Source: Bacteroidota bacterium
GTDB taxonomy: Bacteria > Bacteroidota > Bacteroidia > Bacteroidales > UBA10428
Assembly (NCBI GenBank): GCA_023442525.1
Contig: JAEZZA010000002.1
Location: 62,001 to 126,000 of the forward strand
Reading direction: 5' to 3'
Length of the DNA: 64,000 nt
In this document: positions 17,390 to 25,982 of the stretch, in pieces
Layout: every line of letters starts with the position of its first letter
Numbering within the stretch: position 1 is the stretch's first letter
Translations under genes and position numbers: made by a program
Notes under the pieces: model-generated
What the model saw: only the letters and a program-made list of their open reading frames with translations
The model's database searches: none
Told to the model about the DNA's origin: nothing

Positions 17390-18748
17390 ATGAGTGATAC
17401 CATGGCAAATCTCACCGGCGAATTGCTCACTATATTCCGGGAGAATAATAATCTGATTGAAAATTCTTCGGGCAAATTACTCAACCTGAAAAGGGAACAG
17501 GCTTTCAGGGATTTCGATCAATTGGGTATTCCAACCCGTAAAAACGAGAATTACAAGTACACCCCTCTTGAACAGTATTTTCAAGGCAGTTATGAAGTTG
17601 ATCTCGTTGCCAACCCGTTTAAGGTTGATGTAAGCAGCATTTTTAAATGTGATGTCCCCGACCTCGACACTCATGTTGTTCTTGTATTGAACGGGTTTTA
17701 TTATTCAAACGACCAACAGGGTGCATTACCAGAGGGTCTGATAATCTGTAGTCTCAACGAAGCTTCTGTTAAATATCCCGCTTTATTTGAAAAGCACTAC
17801 TCAAAGTACGCCGATACGGCAGCGGACGGATTGGTTGCACTTAACACTCTTTTCGCTCACGATGGTGTTTTCATTTATGTTCCTGCCGGAACAGTACTTA
17901 CCAAACCCCTGCAGGTGATCAATCTCAGCCACTCCGACAGGAATCTGAGAATTACACGGAGAAATCTGATTGTAGTGGAAGAAAATGCACAGGCTTCGGT
18001 TGTAATTTGCGATCATACCCTGAGTAATCACAGTTTTCTAACGAATTCACTCACTGAAGTTTACGCGGGTGTTGGCAGCACTATTTATTACGACTGGCTT
18101 CAAAACGAGAACGGGCAATCGACACATATCAACAATCTGTTCATCCACCTGGAAGAAAACAGCAAATTCAACAGCAGCATTGTTTCGTTACATGGCGGTC
18201 TGATCCGGAATAATTTCTATGCCGTTCTGGCAGGCCGTTTTGCCAGTGCCGATCTGAACGGATTATTCCTGTGCGATAACAAACAACATGTGGCAAATCA
18301 CTTATTGCTGGATCATGCCAGTAGCGATTGCACTTCGAATCAGCTTTTTAAAGGCATACTCGACGGAGAGGCAACCGGATCGTTCAACGGCAAGATACTT
18401 GTCAGAAAGGATGCCCAAAAAACACTTGCTTATCAAAAGAATAATAATATTCTTCTTTCCGATACAGCAAAAATGAACACAAAACCGCATCTGGAGATAT
18501 ATGCAGATGATGTCAAATGCAGTCACGGAGCCACCGTAGGGCAACTCGACAGTGAAGCATTGTTTTATATCCGCTCAAGGGGCATCAGTGAACACGAAGC
18601 ACGCCATCTGCTTATGTATGCATTTGCCAACGAAATAGTGAGCAAAATATCCATTCCTTTGCTTAAAGAACGGATTATTGACCTGGTCGATAAACGACTT
18701 CGGGGTGAATTGTCGCGATGCAATGAATGTCTTGTAAATTGCGGTTAG
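17390..18748 (+). CDS. sufD: Fe-S cluster assembly protein SufD
   Basis: Paralogue of SufB and its partner in the scaffold, involved in iron entry. 452 residues. The N-terminal part has the family motif FDQLGIPTRKNENYKYTPL, and the C-terminal half the conserved KCSHGATVGQLDSEALFYIRSRGISEHEARHLLMYAFANE, which contains the His/Cys pair used by SufD proteins. It starts 3 nt after sufC and is followed by sufS 15 nt later. Confidence 0.96.
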   Translation: MSDTMANLTGELLTIFRENNNLIENSSGKLLNLKREQAFRDFDQLGIPTRKNENYKYTPLEQYFQGSYEVDLVANPFKVDVSSIFKCDVPDLDTHVVLVLNGFYYSNDQQGALPEGLIICSLNEASVKYPALFEKHYSKYADTAADGLVALNTLFAHDGVFIYVPAGTVLTKPLQVINLSHSDRNLRITRRNLIVVEENAQASVVICDHTLSNHSFLTNSLTEVYAGVGSTIYYDWLQNENGQSTHINNLFIHLEENSKFNSSIVSLHGGLIRNNFYAVLAGRFASADLNGLFLCDNKQHVANHLLLDHASSDCTSNQLFKGILDGEATGSFNGKILVRKDAQKTLAYQKNNNILLSDTAKMNTKPHLEIYADDVKCSHGATVGQLDSEALFYIRSRGISEHEARHLLMYAFANEIVSKISIPLLKERIIDLVDKRLRGELSRCNECLVNCG

Positions 18749-18763
18749 CATAAATATTTAATA

Positions 18764-19987
18764 ATGTCTCTCAATATTGAACGGATCAGGGAAGATTTTC
18801 CTCTTTTAAAACGCACGATTTATAATAAACCGCTCGTATACTTCGACAATGGTGCCACAACCCAGAAGCCGGCTCCGGTAATCGAATGTGTAAACAGTTA
18901 CCATACGCTTAAGAACAGCAGCATTCACAGGGGTGTTCACTATCTTTCGGAACAGGCAACCGAAGATTTCGAGAACGCACGCAGAACAATTCAGCAATTC
19001 ATAAATGCCCGGCATTCGCACGAGGTCATCTTTACTACCGGTACAACGTCTGCCATTAACGGTGTTGCCTTTTCTTTCGGAGAAAGATATATCAATCCGG
19101 GAGATGAGATCATCATAACCGAAATGGAACATCATGCCAATATTGTACCCTGGCAGATGCTTTGTGAGCGGAAGAATGCCATTCTCAGGGTAGTTCCGTT
19201 TTCCGACGAGGGCGTACTTGATCTGTCGTACCTTGAAATTGTGATCAGCCCGAAAACAAAACTCCTGGCTGTTACACATGTTTCTAACGCACTGGGAACC
19301 ATTAATCCACTTGAGGATATTATTGACCTCATGCATCGTCATAACATCCCGGTACTGGTAGATGCTGCACAATCGGTTCAGCACATCCCCCTGAATGTGC
19401 AGGAACTCGACTGTGATTTTCTGGCCTTCAGTGGTCATAAAGTTTACGGTCCCACCGGTATTGGTATTCTATATGCCAAAGAAAAATGGCTCGACGAAAT
19501 GCCACCCTTTGCTTATGGAGGCGAAATGGTAGACACTGTAACATTCGAAAAAACTACCTGGAATGCATTACCATTCAAATTCGAAGCCGGAACACCCAAT
19601 TTCATAGGTGCTGTTGGTCTCGCCGAAGCATTAAGATATATTGAAGAAACCGGTCTCGAAAAGATTGCTGTTCATGAAAAAGAACTTCTCGATTATGGAA
19701 CCGGCCGGTTACTGGACATTGGGGATATTACCATTTACGGTAGTGCACCACACAAAAGCTCCATACTCTCATTCAACATAAAGGATGTACATCCCTTCGA
19801 TGCCGGCATGATTATTGATAAAATGGGTATAGCGGTTCGTACAGGAACCCACTGCGCACAACCTGTCATGCAGCATTACGGTGTACCTGGAACCATCAGG
19901 GCATCATTCGCCATGTATAATACAAAGGATGAGATAGATATCCTGTCGAAAGCTATAATAAGGGTCAAAGAGATGTTCGGAAATTGA
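18764..19987 (+). CDS. sufS: Cysteine desulfurase SufS
   Basis: PLP enzyme that takes sulfur from cysteine and passes it as persulfide to SufE. The 407-residue protein has the PLP lysine at Lys226 in FSGHKVYGPTG, the active-site Cys364 in RTGTHCAQPVM, the conserved EHHAN motif in ITEMEHHANIVPW, and DAAQSVQHIP. The short loop around Cys364 marks it as a group II (SufS) enzyme. Located directly upstream of its sulfur acceptor sufE. Confidence 0.97.
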   Translation: MSLNIERIREDFPLLKRTIYNKPLVYFDNGATTQKPAPVIECVNSYHTLKNSSIHRGVHYLSEQATEDFENARRTIQQFINARHSHEVIFTTGTTSAINGVAFSFGERYINPGDEIIITEMEHHANIVPWQMLCERKNAILRVVPFSDEGVLDLSYLEIVISPKTKLLAVTHVSNALGTINPLEDIIDLMHRHNIPVLVDAAQSVQHIPLNVQELDCDFLAFSGHKVYGPTGIGILYAKEKWLDEMPPFAYGGEMVDTVTFEKTTWNALPFKFEAGTPNFIGAVGLAEALRYIEETGLEKIAVHEKELLDYGTGRLLDIGDITIYGSAPHKSSILSFNIKDVHPFDAGMIIDKMGIAVRTGTHCAQPVMQHYGVPGTIRASFAMYNTKDEIDILSKAIIRVKEMFGN

Positions 19988-20013
19988 TCCTGACCATAAT
20001 AATTAATTAGGAA

Positions 20014-20445
20014 GTGAAAAGTATAACTGACATTCAGGAAGAAATTATTTCAGAATTCGGGCTTTATGACGACTGGATGGATAAGTACAATTACCTGATT
20101 GAACTCAGCAGGGATTTGCCTGTTATAGAAGAAAAGCAAAAAGTAAAGGAAAACCTGATATCAGGATGCCAGTCGAAAGTATGGCTGAACGCCGATTACA
20201 ACGATGGGCATGTGTATTTCACAGCAGATAGCGATGCCATTATAACCAAAGGCATTATATCATTGTTGATCAGAGTGTTGTCGGGACGATCACCTAAAGA
20301 AATCATGGACGCCGATTTGTACTTCATCGACAGTATCGGGTTACGGCAGAACCTGTCGCCTACGCGTTCAAACGGACTTCTTTCGATGATCAAACAGATG
20401 CGGCTCTATGCCCTTGCGTATCAAACAAAGTATCATGGAAACTGA
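20014..20445 (+). CDS. sufE: Sulfur acceptor protein SufE
   Basis: Accepts persulfide sulfur from SufS and hands it to the SufB scaffold. The 143-residue protein has the acceptor Cys52 in LISGCQSKVWL and the terminal SPTRSNGLLSMIKQMRLYA motif. The start is a GTG at 20014 (first residues MKSITDIQEEI); no ATG is available before the conserved N-terminal region. Its 3' end overlaps the next gene by 11 nt. Confidence 0.94.
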   Translation: MKSITDIQEEIISEFGLYDDWMDKYNYLIELSRDLPVIEEKQKVKENLISGCQSKVWLNADYNDGHVYFTADSDAIITKGIISLLIRVLSGRSPKEIMDADLYFIDSIGLRQNLSPTRSNGLLSMIKQMRLYALAYQTKYHGN

Positions 20446-20761
20446 AAACAACAACATATTATCACTTGAGACAGAAATTGTTAATGTTCTCAAGAATGTG
20501 TACGACCCGGAAATACCCGTTAATATTTACGACCTGGGACTTGTATACGATATAGATATCGATGACCATAACAAAGTAGTTATTACAATGACGCTCACGG
20601 CTCCCAACTGCCCGGTAGCCGATATTTTACCCAACGAGATAAAAGAAAAAGTAAGCGCAATTGAGGGACTCAGTGAAGTAGATATCAATCTCGTTTTTGA
20701 TCCGCCCTGGAATCAGTCGATGATGTCGGAAGAAGCTCTTTTTGAGCTCGGAATGCTATAA
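20435..20761 (+). CDS. sufT: Fe-S assembly factor SufT (MIP18/DUF59 family)
   Basis: Small MIP18-family protein (108 residues) that assists maturation of Fe-S proteins. Motifs are the VYDPEIPVNIYDLGLVYDI start, MTLTAPNCPVAD with the conserved Cys, and the FDPPWNQSMMSEEALFELGML end. I chose the ATG at 20435 (METENNNIL), 11 nt before the sufE stop, which implies coupled translation. Last gene of the suf operon. Confidence 0.9.
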   Translation: METENNNILSLETEIVNVLKNVYDPEIPVNIYDLGLVYDIDIDDHNKVVITMTLTAPNCPVADILPNEIKEKVSAIEGLSEVDINLVFDPPWNQSMMSEEALFELGML

Positions 20762-20827
20762 TTCGCAAAATTCTGAAACGAACGGAATCTTTTTATCGTA
20801 TGCCATCATGTGGAACATTTTTTGTAT

Positions 20828-20835
20828 TAAATTTG
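20828..20835 (+). promoter_or_regulatory. -7 box before the small T9SS-tail gene
   Basis: TAAATTTG matches TAnnTTTG and lies 17 bp before the ATG at 20852, so the mRNA would have a very short leader. No convincing -33 element. Confidence 0.4.
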
Positions 20836-20851
20836 TGTCTCTAATTGGCCT

Positions 20852-21226
20852 ATGAAAAAGTATTTACTTCTATCGGTGGTTGTTTTATGGGCCGGGGTTA
20901 CAGCTGCAGCAGCAGAAATGCCCCCGTATAGCGAACTGTTTGCATACAATACAAATCTTTTTCAGCAAACTCCACAGGATACGGATAAGGAATTGAGGAT
21001 TTTCCCCAACCCTGTTACCGACGGTCGTCTAACCATAAAATCAGGTGAAGCTTTTCACCTGGTACAAATTCTTAATATTACCGGAGAAGTGGTTTTCAGC
21101 CAGGAATATCCCACCGGAACCACATCGGAAGTTATCGAAGTCACCAATCTCGAAAAAGGCATGTACCTTATAAGAATTGGTTTCCCCGGTAAGCCAAACC
21201 ACACCGCCAAGATAATAATTAAGTGA
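20852..21226 (+). CDS. Small exported protein made almost only of a T9SS sorting domain
   Basis: The 124-residue protein has a signal peptide (MKKYLLLSVVVLWAGVTAAAA, cleavage near residue 21) and a linker of about 30 residues. It then has a complete type A T9SS C-terminal domain: IFPNPVTDGRLTIKS, VQILNITGEVVFSQE, and LEKGMYLIRIGFPGKPNHTAKIIIK. There is no room for a separate functional domain. It may be an anchor decoy, a short surface peptide carrier, or a remnant of a larger protein. It follows the suf operon with its own -7 box and converges on hom. Confidence 0.8.
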   Translation: MKKYLLLSVVVLWAGVTAAAAEMPPYSELFAYNTNLFQQTPQDTDKELRIFPNPVTDGRLTIKSGEAFHLVQILNITGEVVFSQEYPTGTTSEVIEVTNLEKGMYLIRIGFPGKPNHTAKIIIK

Positions 21227-21235
21227 CTGCACGAC

Positions 21236-22417
21236 TTATTCTTCAGTAAGCATTATGCTTACCGAAGAATCGTTAACCCATTCCGAAGCTGCCAGTGTAG
21301 CCAAATTGATTTTACCAATTATATAATTATACCCGGGTGATTCATGCTTCACTGAAATGGTCTTGAATCCCGCGTTGTGCGGATTAAAAGTGCCATTATG
21401 GCTGACAAACAACTCGAGTTCCTTTTCCATCGAAAATTCATGATTCAGGCTCTGATGAAGTTTTTTATACTCGTACCTGTAATCATAGGTAAGCGCCGAA
21501 ATATCGGATAACACGGCCGAACCGGTTGAATTTCCGCCTGCTCCCTTCCCCAGGAAAAACTGGTGCTCCGAAAATGCACCTTCGAGAAGTAAGCCGTTGT
21601 ATTCGTAAGCCACTTTATTCAATGTATCATCAAAGGGAACAATCTGGGGCATTACATATGCATATACCTTGTTATCCAGCTTCGCGCATTTGGCAATCAG
21701 CTTTATGGAAGCGTTTTTTTCACGTGCATAACGAATATCACCCTCTTTCAACCGGTCGATTCCGAAGTTGAAAATATCCTTCGGATTCAAAACAATACCG
21801 AAAGCATGCACCAGTATTATCAACAGCTTGAATTTCGGGTCGAGGGCTTTTACATCGAGCGACGGATCGCTCTCGGCATATCCCAGTTTTTGCGCATCCG
21901 ACAGAGCTGTTTCAAACGATTTTCCGTTTTCGAAAATATGAGTCAGGATGTAATTGGTCGATCCGTTCAGTATTCCCTTCACACTGGTTAGCAGATCGTT
22001 ATCATAATATTCTTCGAGGTTGCGGATTACAGGAATACTGGCGCAACACGATGCTTCATACAGAAAGGGCGTACTATATTTCTCCTGCAGGTCCATCAGT
22101 TCAGTAAAATGCTCGGCAATCATTTTTTTATTTGCCGAAACAACTGCTTTCCTGTTTTTCAACGCGGCTGAAACAATTTCAAAAGCAGCATCCACCTCGT
22201 CAATTAATTCAACCACTACATCAATGTCAGGGTCGTTCAGGATTTCATTCCGGTCGACGGTGAAAAACGATGGATCAATCGGACGTTTCTTATCCGGGTG
22301 TTTGATACAGATCTTTTTGATTTCCGCACTTATACCGCGGGTTTTATGAAGCACATTATATAATCCCTGGCCGACTACACCGAACCCGAAAATTCCAAGC
22401 CTGATATTCTTCTTCAT
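21236..22417 (-). CDS. hom: Homoserine dehydrogenase
   Basis: NAD(P)-dependent reduction of aspartate semialdehyde to homoserine, the branch to threonine and methionine. The 393-residue monofunctional enzyme has the Rossmann motif GIFGFGVVGQG at residues 8-18, SANKKMIAEH, the substrate-binding LNGSTNYILTHIF and GYAESDPSLDVKALDPKFKL with catalytic Asp/Lys. The C-terminal tail (about 330-393) is short, and I do not recognise a full ACT domain. Its last ten codons lie in a long palindrome. Confidence 0.94.
   Translation of the reverse strand: MKKNIRLGIFGFGVVGQGLYNVLHKTRGISAEIKKICIKHPDKKRPIDPSFFTVDRNEILNDPDIDVVVELIDEVDAAFEIVSAALKNRKAVVSANKKMIAEHFTELMDLQEKYSTPFLYEASCCASIPVIRNLEEYYDNDLLTSVKGILNGSTNYILTHIFENGKSFETALSDAQKLGYAESDPSLDVKALDPKFKLLIILVHAFGIVLNPKDIFNFGIDRLKEGDIRYAREKNASIKLIAKCAKLDNKVYAYVMPQIVPFDDTLNKVAYEYNGLLLEGAFSEHQFFLGKGAGGNSTGSAVLSDISALTYDYRYEYKKLHQSLNHEFSMEKELELFVSHNGTFNPHNAGFKTISVKHESPGYNYIIGKINLATLAASEWVNDSSVSIMLTEE
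21238..21270. terminator. Long palindrome at the convergent end of hom
   Basis: The two 16-nt arms ATTCTTCAGTAAGCAT and ATGCTTACCGAAGAAT match except for one pair, with a single T in the centre. The palindrome covers the last codons and stop of hom and lies 12 nt after the stop of the opposing small gene. It probably ends or protects both transcripts; there is no T run, so the terminator role is inferred. Confidence 0.5.
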
Positions 22418-22491
22418 TTTATAATTGTGACGCCGTTCCCTCCGCCTTTCTGGATAAGCAATTTAATTTAAGAACCCGGCACAAAGGTAGC

Positions 22492-22499
22492 TATTTTTT
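22492..22499 (-). promoter_or_regulatory. -7 box of hom
   Basis: TACCTTTG on the minus strand matches TAnnTTTG, 75 bp before the hom ATG. It is back to back with the plus-strand TATATTTG at 22509. Confidence 0.5.
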
Positions 22500-22508
22500 A
22501 ATTTCCTG

Positions 22509-22516
22509 TATATTTG
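22509..22516 (+). promoter_or_regulatory. -7 box of the DMT-family gene
   Basis: TATATTTG is a perfect -7 match, about 90 bp before the start of the membrane protein gene at 22607. No clear -33 box. Confidence 0.45.
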
Positions 22517-22606
22517 CACCCCGAAAACGGGTTAATGAAATAGCGTAACCTTTTCTTACAATCACTAGTAAAATGCTTGCTGTTTAAAAGAGGTTAAGTA
22601 AATTAA

Positions 22607-22948
22607 ATGAGAACAATTATAACTGTAGTTGCAGGTCTTACCTTGAGTAACTTATTTATGACTTTTGCATGGTATGGGCATCTCAAAAATATGAAAGGAT
22701 ATCCCTGGATAATTGCCGCTTTGTTAAGTTGGGGGATAGCGCTTTTTGAATACCTTGTTCAGGTACCCACGAACCGGATCGGAAGCAGTCAGCTGTCAGT
22801 AGGTCAGCTTAAGATAATGCAGGAGATAATTACATTGAGCGTATTTATCCCTTTTAGTATACTTTATCTGAAAGAACCCTTTAAGACCAATTACCTCTGG
22901 GCCGGTCTCTGCATGATTGGAGCAGTGTATTTTATGTTTAAGAGTTAG
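22607..22948 (+). CDS. Small DMT-family membrane protein (DUF486)
   Basis: A 113-residue protein with four predicted membrane helices (about 3-22, 33-51, 70-88, 94-111). The conserved text FAWYGHLK and the PTNRIGSS...LKIMQEIITLSVFIPFSILYLKEP stretch are typical of the DUF486 branch of the drug/metabolite transporter superfamily. No substrate is known for the family. It stands alone between divergent hom and a convergent acidic protein gene. Confidence 0.85.
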   Translation: MRTIITVVAGLTLSNLFMTFAWYGHLKNMKGYPWIIAALLSWGIALFEYLVQVPTNRIGSSQLSVGQLKIMQEIITLSVFIPFSILYLKEPFKTNYLWAGLCMIGAVYFMFKS

Positions 22949-22962
22949 GAGACCTTACTCTT
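22940..22962. terminator. Hairpin across two convergent gene ends
   Basis: AAGAGTTAGG AGA CCTTACTCTT is a 10-bp stem with one mismatch that contains the stop of the membrane protein gene (22946-22948) and the reversed stop of the next gene (22955-22957). It probably acts as a shared transcript end, although T runs are weak. Confidence 0.45.
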
Positions 22963-23248
22963 CATCTTCCTGAACATCCTCACCAATTTCGAGGCTTTCG
23001 AAATTGTCGAATTCATCAAAGGTTGAAGATTCTGCCTCTTCCTCTTCCTCAGCAGGATTTACACGGGGTAATTTGATAAGGTAATAAATATCTTCTGTCT
23101 CGAAAGGGATAGCCACTTCAATCTCACCCCTCGGATTCGTGAAAGTGATGGTGCGATCTTCATAACCATCGGGATACTTCTCCTTCAGTTTTTCCACTAA
23201 CTCTTCCGACAGTTGCTCGTATGACTTGATAATTCTCTTCTTTGCCAC
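22955..23248 (-). CDS. Conserved acidic hypothetical protein
   Basis: A 97-residue protein with no family I can name. It begins MAKKRIIKSYEQLSEELVEKLKEKYPDGYED, continues with a short beta-rich part (ITFTNPRGEIEVAIPFETEDIYYLIKLP), and ends in a very acidic tail of Glu and Asp (residues 66-97). There is no signal peptide or membrane segment, so it is cytoplasmic. Small acidic proteins with this opening are, as far as I recall, widespread in Bacteroidia without a known role. It has its own promoter. Confidence 0.8.
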   Translation of the reverse strand: MAKKRIIKSYEQLSEELVEKLKEKYPDGYEDRTITFTNPRGEIEVAIPFETEDIYYLIKLPRVNPAEEEEEAESSTFDEFDNFESLEIGEDVQEDEE

Positions 23249-23286
23249 GGGTTTACAAGTGTTTTAATGTTACCGTTCAATCGGGG

Positions 23287-23318
23287 TAAATATATATAAA
23301 TTTTGTTTTTTTAAACAA
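23287..23318 (-). promoter_or_regulatory. Promoter of the acidic hypothetical protein
   Basis: On the minus strand TATATTTA (23287-23294) with TTG at 23316-23318 and a 21-bp A/T-rich spacer; a near-consensus Bacteroidota promoter 39 bp before the ATG. Confidence 0.5.
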
Positions 23319-23416
23319 GAGCAAAATAGGATTATTTTATTTGTTGTTATGTGCAATTATGATGCAAAAACAACATTACCGGTCAAGAGTTTTAATAATA
23401 AAACAATTTGAGAAAC

Positions 23417-24094
23417 CTACTGAATTTTCCAGTCGACTTCGTCGAGACCGTGTTTTCTTAGAATATCATTGGTTTTTGAAAAATGACGGCACCCAAAAAA
23501 CCCGTTATAGGCTGAATATGGAGATGGATGGGCTGCCTTGAGCACATAATGACGATTCGTATCAATGAGGCTCTCCTTTTCCTGTGCAAATTTTCCCCAC
23601 AACAGGAAAATTAGCCCCACTCTCTTTTCCGACAATTTTGATATAACTGCATTTGTAAATGTCTCCCATCCTTTATGTTGATGCGATCCGGGCTGATTTG
23701 CCCTTACCGTCAGTGTGGCATTTAAAAGCAGAACTCCTTGTTTTGCCCACTTTTCGAGACCTCCGTTTTTCGGGACCGGATAACCCAGATCTTTTTCAAT
23801 TTCCTTAAAAATATTAATCAGAGATGGAGGTGGCGTTATACCCTTCGGAACCGAGAAACAAAGTCCGTGAGCCTGACCCGGACCGTGATAAGGATCCTGG
23901 CCCAGAATGACAACCTTGACATTCTCAAAGGGAGTCAGTCTGAAGGCGTTAAAAATCAGTCCTCCCGGAGGATATATAGTGAATTTGGCCTTTTCACTCA
24001 CCAGAAATTCCTTAAGTTCACTGAAATAAGACTTTTCAAACTCCTCATTGAGCGCTTCCTTCCAGCTGTCCTCTATTTGTGGGTTTACCGCCAT
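23417..24094 (-). CDS. ung: Uracil-DNA glycosylase
   Basis: Removes uracil from DNA as the first step of base excision repair. The 225-residue protein has the catalytic water-activating Asp67 in GQDPYHGPGQAHGLCFSV and the substrate His189 in AHPSPYSA, with the usual VLLLNATLTVRANQPGSH segment between them. The start at 24094 (MAVNPQIEDSWKEAL) is needed to keep the conserved SWK N-terminus. It therefore overlaps the end of the upstream transporter gene by 50 nt in another frame. Confidence 0.96.
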   Translation of the reverse strand: MAVNPQIEDSWKEALNEEFEKSYFSELKEFLVSEKAKFTIYPPGGLIFNAFRLTPFENVKVVILGQDPYHGPGQAHGLCFSVPKGITPPPSLINIFKEIEKDLGYPVPKNGGLEKWAKQGVLLLNATLTVRANQPGSHQHKGWETFTNAVISKLSEKRVGLIFLLWGKFAQEKESLIDTNRHYVLKAAHPSPYSAYNGFFGCRHFSKTNDILRKHGLDEVDWKIQ

Positions 24095-25826
24095 TTGTGT
24101 TTTCTTTAAGTATAATCCGGGCTATGTTGGTAGCATGGCTGCCAATGATCTTAAACGAACCGATAAGTTCCATGTGAGTACGACTGCTTTCAACCGATTC
24201 CTCAATGTCCATCTTAAGCCGGTTATAATGCTGTTTTTCGAGCTCAAAGAATTCCTGCCGGAATTGGTTGTACGATATTTTCGACTTCCGGGCGTCACTT
24301 ATTGCAACCGGCTGGTTACTCCGGCTGAAGGTAGTATATGACTGGTAAAGCATTTTAAGAGTTTTCTGATGAAAATCCAGCAATTCCTTTTTTCCTTCTT
24401 CACTGAAATTGAACCCTGCAGCACACCATTTTTCCGCTTTATCTACCAGGTTTACCGAGAGTACGTCGCCGATCTGCTCATATTCATCAATTGCATACAG
24501 CATCTGATAAGCCTCCTGAACCTGATGAGCAGTGATACTTTGCCGGATAATCTGCACCAGGTACTTGTTCACCGCATCTCTTAGGAAATTCAACTCTTTC
24601 TCCCGATCGTGTATACGTTTCAGCACATTGCAATTCTTTTCCATGAAAGGAATTATGATATCCTCAGTCATTCTCTGTGCTATTTCCATCATTCTCATTA
24701 CTTCCTGCCTGGCCAGGTCTAATGCCAGCGACGGGTTATGCAGCATACCATGATCGATATACCATGTTGAAGGTGCATCATGCTTCTCTTCGCGGTACGG
24801 TATCAGACGCTGAATCAGTTTTGCGAACAGGTTGGTAAATGGCAGGAAAACTATAGCAATCAGAACATTGAATACTGTATGTGCATTGGCTATCATCCTT
24901 CCCGGCAATTCCTCTCCGGCGGGTGTGATCTTCCCGATAAGCTCCGCGAAAGGCGGGATGAACCATACAATCAGCAAAGCCCCGAATGTCTTAAAAAGTG
25001 TATGAGCCAGCGCAACCTGCTTCGATTCTCTGGAACCATGTGCCGAAGCAATGATGGCTGTAACTGCCGTTCCGATATTCGCACCTATTATCATAGGTAT
25101 GGCAGCGTTCAGAGTTATAAGACCCTGCCCCGATAAAACAATAAGGATACCAATAAACGCACTGCTACTCTGTATCAGCGCGGTAAGAACCGTACCAATC
25201 AGTATTCCGGCCATCGGTTTTTCAAGACCTGCCAGCGAGTTTTTTATCCATTCCGAATCTTTAACAGGTTCAATACTGTCCGACATGAGCTGCATACCCA
25301 GGAATAGAATTCCGAAACCGACGATCGTTACACTGATACCCCTTATGTTTGGCTTTTTGGAAATCACATAAAGTATGAAACCAATGGCAATTATGGTGAG
25401 CGAATAATCGGTGAGCCTGAACGCGATGAGCTGAATGGTGACCGTGGCCCCTATTGCAGCTCCGAATATTACGGCAACTGTATTTCTGAATTTCATCAGC
25501 CTTGAATTCACAAAACTCACAAGCATCACCGTGGTTGCGGTGCTGCTCTGGAATATCATGGTGGTGATGATACCAGTCAGGAGCGATACAATATTATTAT
25601 GTGTCAGTTTTGCGAGTAACTCCCGGATTTTATCTCCTGTCGACAGGGTGAGGCTGTCGCTCATCATTTTGATCCCCATGAGGAAAAGTCCAAGCCCCCC
25701 GATTAATCCGGAAATAAGTATTAACAACCGGCTTCCTGAAATAGTGCTGCCATCAGCGGCATGACATATTACGGTCACGTGGAATAGAAAGGCCATTATT
25801 GCTATTTTACGGAATTGGCGAAACAC
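24045..25826 (-). CDS. Na+/phosphate cotransporter family protein with PhoU-like C-terminus
   Basis: Inner-membrane carrier of the NptA/PNaS family (593 residues). The first ~345 residues contain the two inverted Na_Pi_cotrans repeats, recognisable by the QSS motifs IFQSSTATTVM and ALIQSSSAFIGI, and about eight to nine membrane helices after an N-terminal hydrophobic segment. Residues ~365-575 are helical and soluble and resemble PhoU. Bacterial members take up phosphate or control its flux. The last 50 nt overlap ung, so the two are probably co-transcribed. Confidence 0.88.
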   Translation of the reverse strand: MFRQFRKIAIMAFLFHVTVICHAADGSTISGSRLLILISGLIGGLGLFLMGIKMMSDSLTLSTGDKIRELLAKLTHNNIVSLLTGIITTMIFQSSTATTVMLVSFVNSRLMKFRNTVAVIFGAAIGATVTIQLIAFRLTDYSLTIIAIGFILYVISKKPNIRGISVTIVGFGILFLGMQLMSDSIEPVKDSEWIKNSLAGLEKPMAGILIGTVLTALIQSSSAFIGILIVLSGQGLITLNAAIPMIIGANIGTAVTAIIASAHGSRESKQVALAHTLFKTFGALLIVWFIPPFAELIGKITPAGEELPGRMIANAHTVFNVLIAIVFLPFTNLFAKLIQRLIPYREEKHDAPSTWYIDHGMLHNPSLALDLARQEVMRMMEIAQRMTEDIIIPFMEKNCNVLKRIHDREKELNFLRDAVNKYLVQIIRQSITAHQVQEAYQMLYAIDEYEQIGDVLSVNLVDKAEKWCAAGFNFSEEGKKELLDFHQKTLKMLYQSYTTFSRSNQPVAISDARKSKISYNQFRQEFFELEKQHYNRLKMDIEESVESSRTHMELIGSFKIIGSHATNIARIILKENTNGGKPTNRGQLEGSAQ

Positions 25827-25952
25827 TCAGGAAAGATTTAGCCATAAAAATAGCAAAAGATTTTAATCTGTTTATTTCATATTTTACCAGGTACAGATTG
25901 AACATCCATATTTCTGTTTGGTGCATATGATGAAATTATCACGGATGTTTCT

Positions 25953-25960
25953 TATTTTTG
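25953..25960 (+). promoter_or_regulatory. -7 box of the DUF3352 gene
   Basis: TATTTTTG fits TAnnTTTG and lies 22 bp before the ATG at 25983. The -33 position has no clear TTG. The 156-bp region is divergent to the phosphate transporter gene. Confidence 0.4.
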
Positions 25961-25982
25961 AGAAACCATCAATTGCCGTCAA

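Noticed and set aside
18806..19438. 210-codon minus-strand frame inside sufS
   Set aside because: Antisense to highly conserved SufS coding sequence; no recognisable domain.
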